DNA of 64,000 nucleotides from Kamptonema formosum PCC 6407 (GTDB lineage Bacteria; Cyanobacteriota; Cyanobacteriia; Cyanobacteriales; Microcoleaceae): assembly GCF_000332155.1 (NCBI RefSeq), contig NZ_KB235904.1, positions 2,441,805 to 2,505,804 of the forward strand. The letters are read 5' to 3'. Of this stretch, positions 10,043 through 18,678 are shown piece by piece. The translations under genes and the position numbers were made by a program. The notes under the pieces were generated by a model. That model was not told where the DNA came from. It saw only the letters and a program-made list of their open reading frames with translations, and ran no database searches. The first letter of the stretch is position 1. Each line of letters begins with the position of its first letter.

Positions 10043-10172
10043 GTCTGAAAATTGGCTGGAAAAATTTACCGGCTCAATTTCCGATGAAGCAGCTTTTTTG
10101 GAAGCTTTAGAATATGGACGCGCTTTTCGTCAAGCCGATCGACCTCTTGATGAAGGCGATGAACGATCGTGA
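10041..10172 (+). pseudogene. Antitoxin fragment, 5' end missing
   Basis: An open frame reading SENWLEKFTGSIS then DEAAFLEALEYGRAFRQADR and ending RPLDEGDERS matches the C-terminal half of cyanobacterial antitoxins paired with PIN toxins. No start codon or DNA-binding half exists: upstream of about 10041 the sequence belongs to the truncated kinase on the other strand. The stop codon overlaps the GTG start of the toxin gene (GTGA), the usual coupling in such pairs. Confidence 0.75.
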
Positions 10173-10597
10173 AATATTTACTCGACACCGATCGCATTAG
10201 TTTCCTACAGCGACGTTCAGGCTTAGAATTTACTCGTTTGACGGCTCGAATGAGTCAACACTCACCATCGGATTTTGCTTTATCGGTTGTGAGTTTTCAC
10301 GAACAAGTTCTTGGCGCACACGATTTCATCAATCGTGCTAAAACAAATACCGAAACCCTTCGCGGATATACTTTATTGTTAGAAATCCTTCAAGGTTTTG
10401 CACAAGCTCCCGTTTTCCCTTTCGATCCAGTTGCGATCGCAATCTTTGAGCAAATGCGGTCGCAACGGGTTCGCGTATCTACAATGGATTTGAGAATTGC
10501 AGCGATCGCCATATCTCGTAACTTGGTGTTATTGACTAGAAACTTTAGCGATTTTAGCAAAATTCCAGGTTTGAAAATAGAAGATTGGACGGTATAG
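10169..10597 (+). CDS. vapC: PIN-domain ribonuclease toxin, VapC type
   Basis: A 142-residue PIN protein. Acidic metal-binding residues are visible as D6 in LLDTD, E45 in SFHEQ, D107 in STMDLRIAA and D128 in RNFSDF. PIN toxins of this class cut structured RNAs, often tRNA, using Mg2+ or Mn2+. It starts at GTG overlapping the stop of the antitoxin fragment. Because that antitoxin has lost its N-terminal half, the toxin may be unexpressed, or the antitoxin's toxin-binding C-terminal piece may still be made from an internal start. The active site looks intact. Confidence 0.85.
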   Translation: MKYLLDTDRISFLQRRSGLEFTRLTARMSQHSPSDFALSVVSFHEQVLGAHDFINRAKTNTETLRGYTLLLEILQGFAQAPVFPFDPVAIAIFEQMRSQRVRVSTMDLRIAAIAISRNLVLLTRNFSDFSKIPGLKIEDWTV

Positions 10598-10708
10598 CGT
10601 AAGTAGGAACTTCTTTGCGTGTTTGTAGGATGGCGATGCGCCTGCGGTGAGACTCCCCTAAAACAATCCCAACTCGGCAAAACCTAGTTATGATAGATGC
10701 GATCGCAT

Positions 10709-10731
10709 AAAGATAGCGATCGCCTATCTTT
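10709..10731. promoter_or_regulatory. Inverted repeat centred on a HIP1 site
   Basis: AAAGATA and TATCTTT flank a GCGATCGC octamer 45-65 bases before the start of the next antitoxin-like gene. It could be an operator for that gene, but HIP1 sites are so common here that chance is possible. Confidence 0.35.
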
Positions 10732-10775
10732 GCTAGAATAGCCTCCAGAAGTTTAATCCTAAAGGAAATAGCTTA

Positions 10776-11042
10776 ATGGCAATTATTGTTACTCTCAGCC
10801 CAGAATTAGAAGCGCAACTCCGCGATCGCGCTATTCGGAAAGGTCAAGATGTCAATCTCCTGGCATCTGAATTGCTAACTAACTTCCTAGAGTGGGAAGC
10901 GCAAGACTCAGAAGAAGCGATCGAGGCTATTCAGCAAGGATTAGAGAATTTTGCCGCAGGTCAGTTCCGGTCTTTTGATGAATCCAAAGGCATGACATCA
11001 GAATTATCCAGAGGGCAATTTACCGAAACTTTACCCGAATAA
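10776..11042 (+). CDS. Antitoxin-like small protein with altered C-terminus
   Basis: An 88-residue protein. Residues 1-70 (IIVTLSPELEAQLRDRA onward, with a GLENFAAGQFRSFDE segment) match a common cyanobacterial antitoxin-like family. The last ~18 residues do not fit, because from about 10980 the DNA belongs to the 3' end of the desaturase gene on the other strand. So the gene seems cut near its 3' end and extended by chance. AAAGGA precedes the start. No toxin gene follows. The overlap with the desaturase frame is 82 bases, antisense. Confidence 0.65.
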   Translation: MAIIVTLSPELEAQLRDRAIRKGQDVNLLASELLTNFLEWEAQDSEEAIEAIQQGLENFAAGQFRSFDESKGMTSELSRGQFTETLPE

Positions 11043-12106
11043 TCAGTTAAGGTGACATCATCTTTGTAATGGCGGGGAGTTTCCATTAACAATTGCCAAG
11101 CTTCACCCGCAGTCAGTAAATTCATCCGGCCAGGATAGTGAATTTCTATCAACTCTTGAACTAGAGGATAATAGTCTGAGTTGAGACTAGGGAAAATATG
11201 ATGTTCCGTGTGATAGGAAAAGTTAAAGTGCAACAGATCGACAATTTTAGGAACCCGGAGAGAAAGACTATTGATCAACGGATCGTTAATACTCGTCATC
11301 CGGCAAATCAGGTGATTCGTGTAAATATAAAACATGATTCCTGAATGACCAATTGCTAGCGGTAGAAAGTAACCAAGAGCAAGTTTGAGCGGATGAAAGT
11401 CTAGATAGAATAATATGCTGAAATGCAGGCCAAAAATTGCCAGTAATTCAAGGGCAATCGTCCATCTATCTTTTTCACTGACTGTAAAAGCAGCCGGCAC
11501 ATAATCAACTGACTTATTATTAAACAACAGGATCGAAGAGAGGTTAGAAAAATTATGAAATAACCACGAACCAGCCATCCCAATTATGAAAAACCAAACT
11601 GGATTGAAGTCAAGGGATGGGACAAAGAAATCTTGAATCTTTTTTCCCCAAGTATTAGGTTGTTCGTAAAGGTAATTGCGGTCGGGATCTGCCACAGAAT
11701 TTGTTTGACTGTGATGTACAATGTTGTGTAGAGTTTTCCACTGAGTCGGGGGCATAAACAACATTGCAAATCCTAGAAAACTAATGATATAACTCAGTCT
11801 AGACTTTTTCTGAACGCTACCGTGCATGAAGTCATGGGAGATAAATGACATAGCTACGATACTATTACCCATAATCAAAGCTAAAGGTAAATAAAGCCAT
11901 AAAAGATAGATAGGCCACTGGTTTAAACGATCGGCAATTCCCCAACCTAATAGTAAAATGCCCATATTAATTAACAATATGACTAACTTACTAGAATCTG
12001 GTTGAAAAGCTGCTGGTGGCAGCAAAGGACGCAATTTTTTAGCATACACCGATTGGTGAATCAGCATTCCGGTGTCTACAGTATCATTCAATTTTTCTGA
12101 CTGCAT
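10961..12106 (-). CDS. Membrane fatty acid desaturase family protein
   Basis: A 381-residue integral membrane di-iron enzyme. The three histidine boxes are visible: HDFMH (about residue 110), HNIVHH (about 145) and HTEHH (about 320), with membrane helices between them. Such enzymes introduce double bonds into, or hydroxylate, lipid acyl chains or carotenoids; the exact substrate cannot be read from the sequence. AGGAA stands before the ATG. The last ~10 residues are encoded by DNA that also codes for an antitoxin-like gene on the other strand, so the extreme C-terminus is probably not original. Confidence 0.85.
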   Translation of the reverse strand: MQSEKLNDTVDTGMLIHQSVYAKKLRPLLPPAAFQPDSSKLVILLINMGILLLGWGIADRLNQWPIYLLWLYLPLALIMGNSIVAMSFISHDFMHGSVQKKSRLSYIISFLGFAMLFMPPTQWKTLHNIVHHSQTNSVADPDRNYLYEQPNTWGKKIQDFFVPSLDFNPVWFFIIGMAGSWLFHNFSNLSSILLFNNKSVDYVPAAFTVSEKDRWTIALELLAIFGLHFSILFYLDFHPLKLALGYFLPLAIGHSGIMFYIYTNHLICRMTSINDPLINSLSLRVPKIVDLLHFNFSYHTEHHIFPSLNSDYYPLVQELIEIHYPGRMNLLTAGEAWQLLMETPRHYKDDVTLTDYSGKVSVNCPLDNSDVMPLDSSKDRN

Positions 12107-12222
12107 TGTGTAATTCCTAAATCTTGAGCATACAGCTCTGAATTATTTTATAATAGCACTTCTGTGAATTATATCATATTGGGTAAAGAAATGAAAAAAA
12201 TCAAGTTTAATTATATCCTTAT

Positions 12223-12307
12223 AAATATGTCGTTGTAAATATGTCATCATAAATATGTCATTGTCAATATGTCATTATAAATTATGCCATCGTCAATATG
12301 TCATTGC
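12223..12307. repeat. 14-base tandem repeat (AAATATGTCATTGT)
   Basis: About six consecutive imperfect 14-base units of the form AAATATGTCATTGT lie in the region upstream of the desaturase. They end in the first GTCATTGCG of the next repeat. No coding role seen. Confidence 0.8.
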
Positions 12308-12437
12308 GAAAAGCCGAAGCCGCGAGCGAAGCGTGGCGGGAAGCGAAGCAATCGCAAAGCCTTGAGATTGCTTCGCTTCGCTCGCAATGACAAGGAAGAT
12401 CAGCTCGCAATGACACGGAATATTAGCTCGCAATGAC
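12300..12437. repeat. GTCATTGCGAGC palindromic repeat cluster
   Basis: GTCATTGCGA at the left pairs with TCGCAATGAC at the right through a hairpin arm rich in GCGAAGC, and two further AGCTCGCAATGAC half-copies follow. A relative sits at 41568-41678. This is a widespread REP-like bacterial intergenic repeat. Confidence 0.8.
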
Positions 12438-12479
12438 AGGGAATATAGTAGTTTTCAATTGGATAGGTATTGCTTTTAA

Positions 12480-12570
12480 TTACCAATTACCAATTAGCCA
12501 TTAGCGATTAGCCATTAGCCATTACCAATTACCAATTACCAATTACAGTTAACAGTTAACAGTTAACAAT
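12480..12570. repeat. Heptamer tandem repeats TACCAAT/TAGCCAT and GTTAACA
   Basis: About nine seven-base units alternating between TACCAAT and TAGCCAT run into three GTTAACA units. Typical cyanobacterial short tandem repeats. This fills most of the gap between the desaturase and the aminopeptidase. Confidence 0.8.
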
Positions 12571-12583
12571 TACAAAGAGAAAG

Positions 12584-12602
12584 AGGGCGCAAAGCACGCC
12601 CT
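12584..12602 (-). terminator. Hairpin terminator after pepA
   Basis: On the minus strand AGGGCG and CGCCCT form a 6-bp GC-rich stem with a 7-base loop, followed by a T-rich run (CTTTCTCTTTG). It lies 26 bases after the aminopeptidase stop codon. Confidence 0.7.
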
Positions 12603-12628
12603 AATTGCGTTATTAAATCGGTTCTATT

Positions 12629-14104
12629 CTAACCATTACCCAACACCCAATTTACCAAAGTCCGAACTCCAAAACCAGTTGCACCAGCACTGTTATAACC
12701 ATTTTCCTTGTCAGTCCAAACTGGCCCAGCAATGTCTAAGTGAACCCAAGGAGTATCCTTAACAAATTGCTTCAAAAACAGTGCCGCCGTAATCGAACCG
12801 CCGGGACGTGGCCCCGTATTTTTCATATCAGCGTGCAAAGCTTTCAAACCTTCAAAATACTTCTCTTCCAAAGGCATTCGCCAGAATTTTTCTCCGGCAA
12901 GTTCAGAGGCAGTAGCAAATTGAGCAGCAACCTTATCATCAGGACTCCATAAACCAGCAATATCATCACCCAAAGCAATGATACAAGCACCTGTTAAAGT
13001 AGCAAGATCGACAATGGCATCTAATCCCAACTTATCAGCATATACCAAAGCATCTGCTAAAGTTAAACGCCCTTCAGCATCGGTATTGTTAACTTCAATA
13101 GTCTTACCATTAGAAGCTGTCAAAATGTCTCCAGGGTGCATGGCTTTGCCACTGATCATATTTTCAGTGACGGCACTAATAAAGTGAACTTCGACATCTG
13201 GCTTTAAATGTCCGATCGCTTTGGCTGCACCTAAAGTAGCAGCAGCGCCACCCATGTCTACTTTCATCATTTCAATACCGCCAGCAGCTTTAATATTCAA
13301 GCCACCAGAATCGAAGGTTAAGCCTTTACCAACGATCGCAACTTTCCGCCGAGGTGTTCCCTCCGGTTTGTAAATCATGTGAATGAATTTAGGCGGCAAG
13401 TCGGATGCTAAAGCAACTCCCAAAAATGCTCCCATGCCTAGTTTTTCGCAGTCTTCCCGCTCTAATATTTCTAAAGCTAGGCCGCATTCAGAGGCTAGAG
13501 ATTGAGCAGTCTCGGCCATCGTTATCGGCGTGACAGAATTAGCGGGTGCGGCTACCAATTCCCGTGCTAGAATCACTCCAGCAGAGATTTGATAGGCGCG
13601 GGTAATGGCGGCTTCAGTGCCACCTAAACCTAGCAAGTCTATTCGCTCGATCGCAGGCCCTTTGTCGTCAGGTTCGGACTTGAATCGGAGATCTTGATAT
13701 AAAGCTAGTTCTATGCCTTCTGCGATCGCCTGCACTGTAGCATCCCGTCCATCCTCTAAGGCGGGAAAGCTAATTCCCAAGGTTTTGCATTTTTCCTTTT
13801 TGGCCAGTCTAGCAGTGGCGGCAGCGGCGCGGCGCAAAGTTTCTAATTTTAGTTCTTCTGGTTTACCCAAACCAACGATGATGATTTTGCGGATCTGACT
13901 GTGACTACCAACGCGAGCGATCGCACTGCTGCCAGTTGTACCTTTAAATTCTACCTCATCAATGAGTTCTTTTAAAGTACCAGCTAGCTTTTCATCTAGT
14001 TTTACGAGTTCATCGGTTAATTCTACCGCTTCCTCGAATAAACCAATAGCAAGAGCGTCTCCCGTCCATTCCAAGCGGGCTGTATCAGTGGGTTGAAATT
14101 CCAT
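12629..14104 (-). CDS. pepA: Leucyl aminopeptidase (M17)
   Basis: A 491-residue cytosolic peptidase that removes N-terminal residues from peptides using two metal ions. The family signature NTDAEGRL is present at about residue 340. The upstream metal and substrate segment [15 protein letters not shown] is intact, as is the GNPAN-equivalent region ([10 protein letters not shown]). Length and domain order (an N-terminal alpha/beta domain, then the catalytic domain) match the family. It is a single gene with its own terminator. In cyanobacteria it serves peptide turnover. Confidence 0.96.
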   Translation of the reverse strand: MEFQPTDTARLEWTGDALAIGLFEEAVELTDELVKLDEKLAGTLKELIDEVEFKGTTGSSAIARVGSHSQIRKIIIVGLGKPEELKLETLRRAAAATARLAKKEKCKTLGISFPALEDGRDATVQAIAEGIELALYQDLRFKSEPDDKGPAIERIDLLGLGGTEAAITRAYQISAGVILARELVAAPANSVTPITMAETAQSLASECGLALEILEREDCEKLGMGAFLGVALASDLPPKFIHMIYKPEGTPRRKVAIVGKGLTFDSGGLNIKAAGGIEMMKVDMGGAAATLGAAKAIGHLKPDVEVHFISAVTENMISGKAMHPGDILTASNGKTIEVNNTDAEGRLTLADALVYADKLGLDAIVDLATLTGACIIALGDDIAGLWSPDDKVAAQFATASELAGEKFWRMPLEEKYFEGLKALHADMKNTGPRPGGSITAALFLKQFVKDTPWVHLDIAGPVWTDKENGYNSAGATGFGVRTLVNWVLGNG

Positions 14105-14194
14105 GTTCCAATTTTTAGATTTAGATTTTAGATTTTAGATTGTACTTTGTAGATGGTGGTTTAGTTGTTTATCAAGAGTTAGGCATTACTTGGG

Positions 14195-14426
14195 TAACGC
14201 CGCCTCTGGGGGGTTGATTCATTCTCCCGAAAGCCACCAGGGAATAAATTCCCTCTCTCATTACTGAAGTCGGTTGAAACCGACTGAAATACTAGGTCTG
14301 TAGTCGTCTTCAGACGACTTAAACTATCAGACAGGGGTTTTTAACCCCTGGCGGACTATAGCTTTAAAACAATGAATCAGCCCTAACCTTTGGGGGGTTG
14401 TCGATCGCCGCCCAGAGGCGGCGTTA
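14195..14426. repeat. Composite repeat bounded by TAACGCCGCCTCTGG
   Basis: A 15-base perfect inverted repeat (TAACGCCGCCTCTGG and CCAGAGGCGGCGTTA) bounds 232 bases. Inside are nested hairpins: GTCGGTTGAAACCGAC, GTCGTCTTCAGACGAC and a GGGGTTTTTAACCCC stem. The right end overlaps the first bases of the next MITE-like element. Related pieces occur at 16783 and near 54583. Confidence 0.75.
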
Positions 14427-14546
14427 TAGCAACCGCTTTCGTCAGTTAGGACACTCGCTCATCGCTGAAGCCTTGATTCTATTCCCCTCTTCCCCTAGCC
14501 CCTAGCCCCTAGCCCCTAGCCCCTAACCGCCCTGGCGGTTGCTATA
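14425..14546. repeat. MITE-like repeat with TATAGCAA ends
   Basis: Begins TATAGCAACCGCTTTCG and ends CCTGGCGGTTGCTATA. The core holds four CCCCTAG heptamers. Same family as 7750 and 19343. It sits 56 bases upstream of the lytic transglycosylase gene. Confidence 0.8.
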
Positions 14547-14602
14547 CAATCTCGGATTTAGTCCTATTATCTTGTACTTTAGTCCCCATTCTCTAATTTC
14601 CT

Positions 14603-16780
14603 ATGCTCAAGCAACGCAAAACCACAGTTCCTCTATTGATAGGTGTTTCCGTTTGCGCTCTGGCGATCGGAGCTTTTGCACCGGTGACAAAGTGGATTGG
14701 ATTTGGTTCGTCTGTGAATCAGAATCCCCAGGATACGGCGATCGCGGAGGCGGAAGTTAGGACTTTGGTATCGCTCTCGCCAATAGAGCGATCGCAGAAG
14801 TTGGAAGCGATCGCACAACAGCCACAATCTAAGGCTCGTAGCGAAGCGCGTTATCTGCTGGCGAAAGATTTAATGGCAAAGGGAGAAGCGGCAAAAGCTC
14901 TCACTTTGTTAGAGAGATTAGAGCAAGATTATCCGATTTTAGCATCTCACATTGTGATGCTACGCGCCCAAGCTTACGAAGCAGCAGGTGAAGCAGGTAA
15001 AGCTGAAAATACTTGGCAGGATTTGCTCAAACGCTATGAGAACGATCCAGTGGCGGCTGAAGCTTTGTATATTTTAGGAAAGACGCAGCCGGAACATTGG
15101 GACAAGGCGATCGCGCAATTTCCGTCTCATCCCCGCACTATAGAAATGGCGCGATCGCGGCTGAAAACCAATCCCAATCAGCCAGAATTGCTATTACTGA
15201 TCGCCAAACATGGCTTGTACCTCAAAGATTACGGCTCAATAGTAGAAACCTTAGCCCAGAAATATTCTGCCTTCTTGAAACCCGAAGATTGGGAAGCGAT
15301 CGCCTTCGGCTATTGGGAGAAACAGGATTACGGCAAAGCTGCGATCGCCTACGCCAAATCTCCCCGCACCCCCCGCAATCTCTACCGTAAAGCGCGAGGT
15401 TTATGGTTAGACGGAAAAATACCTGAATCTAAAATTGCTTATAAACAACTGATAACTGAATTTCCCGATGGAGGCGAAGACACCGCTTTAGGTTTAATCA
15501 GAATTTCGCGGCTTTCCGAACCCAAAGAAGCTTTAGTTTACCTCGATCGCGCTATTAGCAAATTCCCCGATCGCGCACCCGAAGCACTGTTAGACAAATC
15601 TAAAATTCTTGACAAGCAAGGAAGCGAAAAATTAGCCTCCCAAACTCGTCAACTGTTGCTACAAAAATATAACAATTCAGATGCCGCCGCTGAACTACGG
15701 TGGACGATTGCCCAACAAGCCGCGAAGGCGGGAAATTTAAAAATAGCTTGGCAACAAGCCAGAGATATAACCAATAATAACCCCGATAGCATATTAGCAC
15801 CAGAAGCAGCATTTTGGGTAGGAAAATGGGCGCAGCGAATCGGTCGTCAGGAGGATGCACAAAAAGCATTTGAATATACCATCGCCCGCTATCCAGAATC
15901 TTATTTTGCTTGGCGTTCTGCGGTATTTCTGGGTTGGCCTGTAGGAGATTTTACCACAGTGAGAAGCTTATCTCCCAATGTAGTCCCACTCGCTCAAAGA
16001 CCAGAACCTCCCGTCGGTTCTGAAGCATTAAAAGAACTCTATCAATTAGGTCAAGATCGTTCGGCTTGGACGCTATGGCAAGTTGAGTTTAAAAATCAGA
16101 TGAAGCCGTCAATACCGGAACAATTTACTGATGGTTTGATGCGAATAGGAGTAGGAGATAATCTAGATGGACTGTGGATGATTTCAAGTTTACGGCAACG
16201 AGAAGAACCAGAGGATAAAAACCAATATTTATCCTTAAGACAGCAACCTGCTTACTGGCAAGCATTATACCCATTTCCCTACTTAGAAACAATTGTCAAG
16301 TGGTCGGGAGAAATGCGTTTAAATCCAGTATTAGTTACCGCCTTAATTCGGCAAGAATCGCGATTTATGCCAGGGATTAAATCAGCAGTCGGCGCAACTG
16401 GTTTAATGCAGGTTATGCCAGAAACAGGGGATTGGATTGCTAAGCAAATTCAACTCAAAAACTATTCTTTAGAGAATGTAGACGACAACATTAAACTCGG
16501 CACTTGGTATCTCGATCACACCCACGATGAGTACAAGAATAATTCAATGTTAGCAGTAGCCAGTTACAATGCCGGGCCTGGTGCAGTCGGAGATTGGTTA
16601 CAGAGATTTGGCTTTAACGATCCCGATGCTTTTGTGGATAAAATTCCCTACGATGAAACTAAGGGATATGTGAAGTCTGTGTTTGAGAATTACTGGAATT
16701 ATTTAAGGATTTATAATCCCGAAATAAATCAGTTGGTAGCACAGCATAATGCAGCGAAGCAACAACCAACTAAACCTTAA
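14603..16780 (+). CDS. slt: Soluble-type lytic transglycosylase with TPR-like domain
   Basis: A 725-residue envelope enzyme. A membrane anchor or signal segment spans about residues 10-28. Helical repeats rich in alanine and leucine (about 50-470) resemble the TPR-like superhelix of Slt70. The C-terminal lysozyme-like domain has catalytic E585 in RQESRF, then ATGLMQVMP and the ASYNAGPG motif. Such enzymes cut the MurNAc-GlcNAc bond of peptidoglycan, leaving 1,6-anhydro ends, in the periplasm. It stands alone, with a repeat-derived hairpin directly after it. Confidence 0.93.
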   Translation: MLKQRKTTVPLLIGVSVCALAIGAFAPVTKWIGFGSSVNQNPQDTAIAEAEVRTLVSLSPIERSQKLEAIAQQPQSKARSEARYLLAKDLMAKGEAAKALTLLERLEQDYPILASHIVMLRAQAYEAAGEAGKAENTWQDLLKRYENDPVAAEALYILGKTQPEHWDKAIAQFPSHPRTIEMARSRLKTNPNQPELLLLIAKHGLYLKDYGSIVETLAQKYSAFLKPEDWEAIAFGYWEKQDYGKAAIAYAKSPRTPRNLYRKARGLWLDGKIPESKIAYKQLITEFPDGGEDTALGLIRISRLSEPKEALVYLDRAISKFPDRAPEALLDKSKILDKQGSEKLASQTRQLLLQKYNNSDAAAELRWTIAQQAAKAGNLKIAWQQARDITNNNPDSILAPEAAFWVGKWAQRIGRQEDAQKAFEYTIARYPESYFAWRSAVFLGWPVGDFTTVRSLSPNVVPLAQRPEPPVGSEALKELYQLGQDRSAWTLWQVEFKNQMKPSIPEQFTDGLMRIGVGDNLDGLWMISSLRQREEPEDKNQYLSLRQQPAYWQALYPFPYLETIVKWSGEMRLNPVLVTALIRQESRFMPGIKSAVGATGLMQVMPETGDWIAKQIQLKNYSLENVDDNIKLGTWYLDHTHDEYKNNSMLAVASYNAGPGAVGDWLQRFGFNDPDAFVDKIPYDETKGYVKSVFENYWNYLRIYNPEINQLVAQHNAAKQQPTKP

Positions 16781-16782
16781 TC

Positions 16783-16808
16783 CCGACGGAGGTTAAAACC
16801 CCTGTCGG
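16783..16808. terminator. Hairpin after slt
   Basis: CCGACGGAGG and CCCCTGTCGG form an imperfect stem three bases after the stop codon, with no clear T run. It resembles a hairpin of the composite repeat at 14195, so it may be a repeat remnant used as a terminator. Confidence 0.4.
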
Positions 16809-16858
16809 ACTCAATGTTTACGTTAAGCTACAATAGCAATAAATACAGAGGTTAATCT

Positions 16859-17218
16859 ATGACTTATAATTCCCCAGAAGAATACATCGAAGCCATGCGA
16901 ACTATTTTGAATAGCGGCGATTTTGCAGGAGCACAGCAGCTATCATTTAAAGCCGTTGAGCATTACCCCGATCATGCTGAAATTAAGAAGATCGCTCGCA
17001 TCTTAGCACCATCGGTAGTTAGAGTCAGTAAACGCCCCCCAGATCGAGATACGCTGGTCAATCAAAACTGGATCAAGCAGAACCGGATGCAATATCGGGG
17101 AAACTGGATTGCTCTGAAGGATGGTAAGCTATTGGCTATTGGGAAAAATGTTGATGAATTAGTGGAGCAGGTAGGTGATATAAAGGAAAAACGTATATTT
17201 GTGACAGCGATTTATTAA
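16859..17218 (+). CDS. Small conserved protein, DUF5678-like
   Basis: A 119-residue soluble protein. The first ~45 residues look like a short helical repeat (PEEYIEAMRTILNSGDF). The C-terminal part RGNWIALKDGKLLAIGKN then VDELVEQV resembles the DUF5678 family, which is common in cyanobacteria and of unknown function. AGAGG and a TACAAT -10-like box lie upstream. Assignment is by sequence pattern only. Confidence 0.65.
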   Translation: MTYNSPEEYIEAMRTILNSGDFAGAQQLSFKAVEHYPDHAEIKKIARILAPSVVRVSKRPPDRDTLVNQNWIKQNRMQYRGNWIALKDGKLLAIGKNVDELVEQVGDIKEKRIFVTAIY

Positions 17219-17277
17219 TGGTACTGTTTTTTCCAAATGGGGATACTTTTGCAACGGGGGCGATTCGCTAGTTGCTC

Positions 17278-18162
17278 TTACTCCTTAGTTATAAAAAAGT
17301 TTACTGCAAACCATCCCATTAACATACCTATTATTATAATAATTGTATTTGAAGCAAGCAACAAAATGTTTTTGAAAAGCCCTGCGGAATATATATTTGC
17401 GTAGTCTTTCCTTACTACACACATTGTTAAACATACTGACACTTCATAAAAATAGATCAAGATTGCCGGAGTCATAGAAATTAAAATAACATCAATAATA
17501 GTAATATTGCTATCTAAAAAATAACGTAATAATAAAGAAATTAAAGCAATTATAATATGAAAAAAGAAGACCAATAAATAGCCAAATAAAAAACTTGAAT
17601 TTTGAGCGATCGCATCAATTACTCCCGATCTTTTTTGATAGGAATATATATCTTCAAAAAAATCGAGAGGTGGTGTAAGTATAAAAAAAGTTAGGCGATG
17701 AAATATTATCAATTTAAAGAGTAAGGCTACTCCTACAATCAAGTTTGAGAACAACTGGCTACTCATAAGTAGGTGGACATAAATAAACGCTATAAATTGT
17801 ATCGCTTCCGAGAAAACAGTATCGCTTAAATCAGCATTAGTAAAATTCACCTGATCTGCCATTGCGTAAGCTAAATCTGCACCGTGTAAATTTGCTTTTA
17901 CCATTACAGAAGCACTCATAATTGCTCCTCGTAAATCGGCATTACTAAAATTACTTAACTCCATGTTAGCATTAGAAAATTCAGCCGATCGCAGCATTTG
18001 ACCAGAAAAGTCGCGGCGCGTGAGTTCAGCATTGCTATAAGATAAGGGAGGAGCGTAATATTTAGATTGAGCTTGGGCTGGTAGCGACCAAGTTAAAAGA
18101 AAGAGTGCGTAGGCGTAGCCCACCGTAAGTATCGCCAATACCGCTAGTTTCCGAATTATCAT
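17278..18162 (-). CDS. Secreted or membrane pentapeptide-repeat protein with C-terminal helices
   Basis: A 294-residue protein counted from the ATG at 18162, chosen because it opens a clean signal sequence (MIIRKLAVLAILTVG, ending SLPAQAQ). Residues ~38-110 are pentapeptide repeats of the A(D/N)Lxx type (ANMELSNFSNADLRGA, ANLHGADLAYA), which fold into a right-handed beta helix. The remaining ~180 residues are strongly hydrophobic, with about five helices. This half is AT-rich and unlike usual pentapeptide proteins. Function unknown; the fusion suggests a membrane-anchored beta helix. Confidence 0.7.
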   Translation of the reverse strand: MIIRKLAVLAILTVGYAYALFLLTWSLPAQAQSKYYAPPLSYSNAELTRRDFSGQMLRSAEFSNANMELSNFSNADLRGAIMSASVMVKANLHGADLAYAMADQVNFTNADLSDTVFSEAIQFIAFIYVHLLMSSQLFSNLIVGVALLFKLIIFHRLTFFILTPPLDFFEDIYSYQKRSGVIDAIAQNSSFLFGYLLVFFFHIIIALISLLLRYFLDSNITIIDVILISMTPAILIYFYEVSVCLTMCVVRKDYANIYSAGLFKNILLLASNTIIIIIGMLMGWFAVNFFITKE

Positions 18163-18269
18163 AAGTCTGTTTTCCTTGCAAGTAGATATGGGAGTAGTGT
18201 ATGCCGAACTCAGCTCAACGGCAAAAACGGGTAAAATCATCAATAGTAATGATGAACTTCTAAAAAGCT

Positions 18270-18641
18270 ATGCTAAATTTTGCTTTAACTTGGCTAGTTG
18301 CAGCCGTTTCACTGGTAATTACTGCCAATATCGTACCAGGTATTGCGATTAGTAGTTTTCCTGCTGCTTTGGTAGCTGCGGTTCTGGTCGGTTTCGTCAA
18401 TGCGATTGTGAGACCGATTATCACACTTTTGACACTACCTCTCACAATTCTTTCTCTGGGTTTGTTTTTGTTGGTGGTGAATGCGATCTCCCTGTCTATG
18501 GCAGCATGGTTGGCGGGAGTATTCGATATTGGCTTTAAGGTTAGCGGTTTCTGGCCTGCATTTTTCGGTGCGATCGTTCTCTCTTTTGTTTCTGGATTGA
18601 TCGGCAGTTTTGTGAATGTGGATAGGACTGGGATCGAATAA
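18270..18641 (+). CDS. Phage-holin-family-4-like membrane protein
   Basis: A 123-residue, almost wholly hydrophobic protein with four membrane helices. The pattern PGIAISSF, then GFVNAIVRPIITLLTLPLT, then SGFWPAFFGA matches the Phage_holin_4_2 (YvlD-like) family, which in ordinary bacteria is a small inner-membrane protein of unknown role and not part of a phage. No phage genes are near. Confidence 0.8.
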   Translation: MLNFALTWLVAAVSLVITANIVPGIAISSFPAALVAAVLVGFVNAIVRPIITLLTLPLTILSLGLFLLVVNAISLSMAAWLAGVFDIGFKVSGFWPAFFGAIVLSFVSGLIGSFVNVDRTGIE

Positions 18642-18678
18642 ACGTTACGGATTGAAAGAGTTAGTCAGTGCGATCGCT

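Noticed and set aside
18270..18641. Phage holin-like gene taken as a prophage sign
   Set aside because: This family is a common chromosomal membrane protein and no other phage gene is near.
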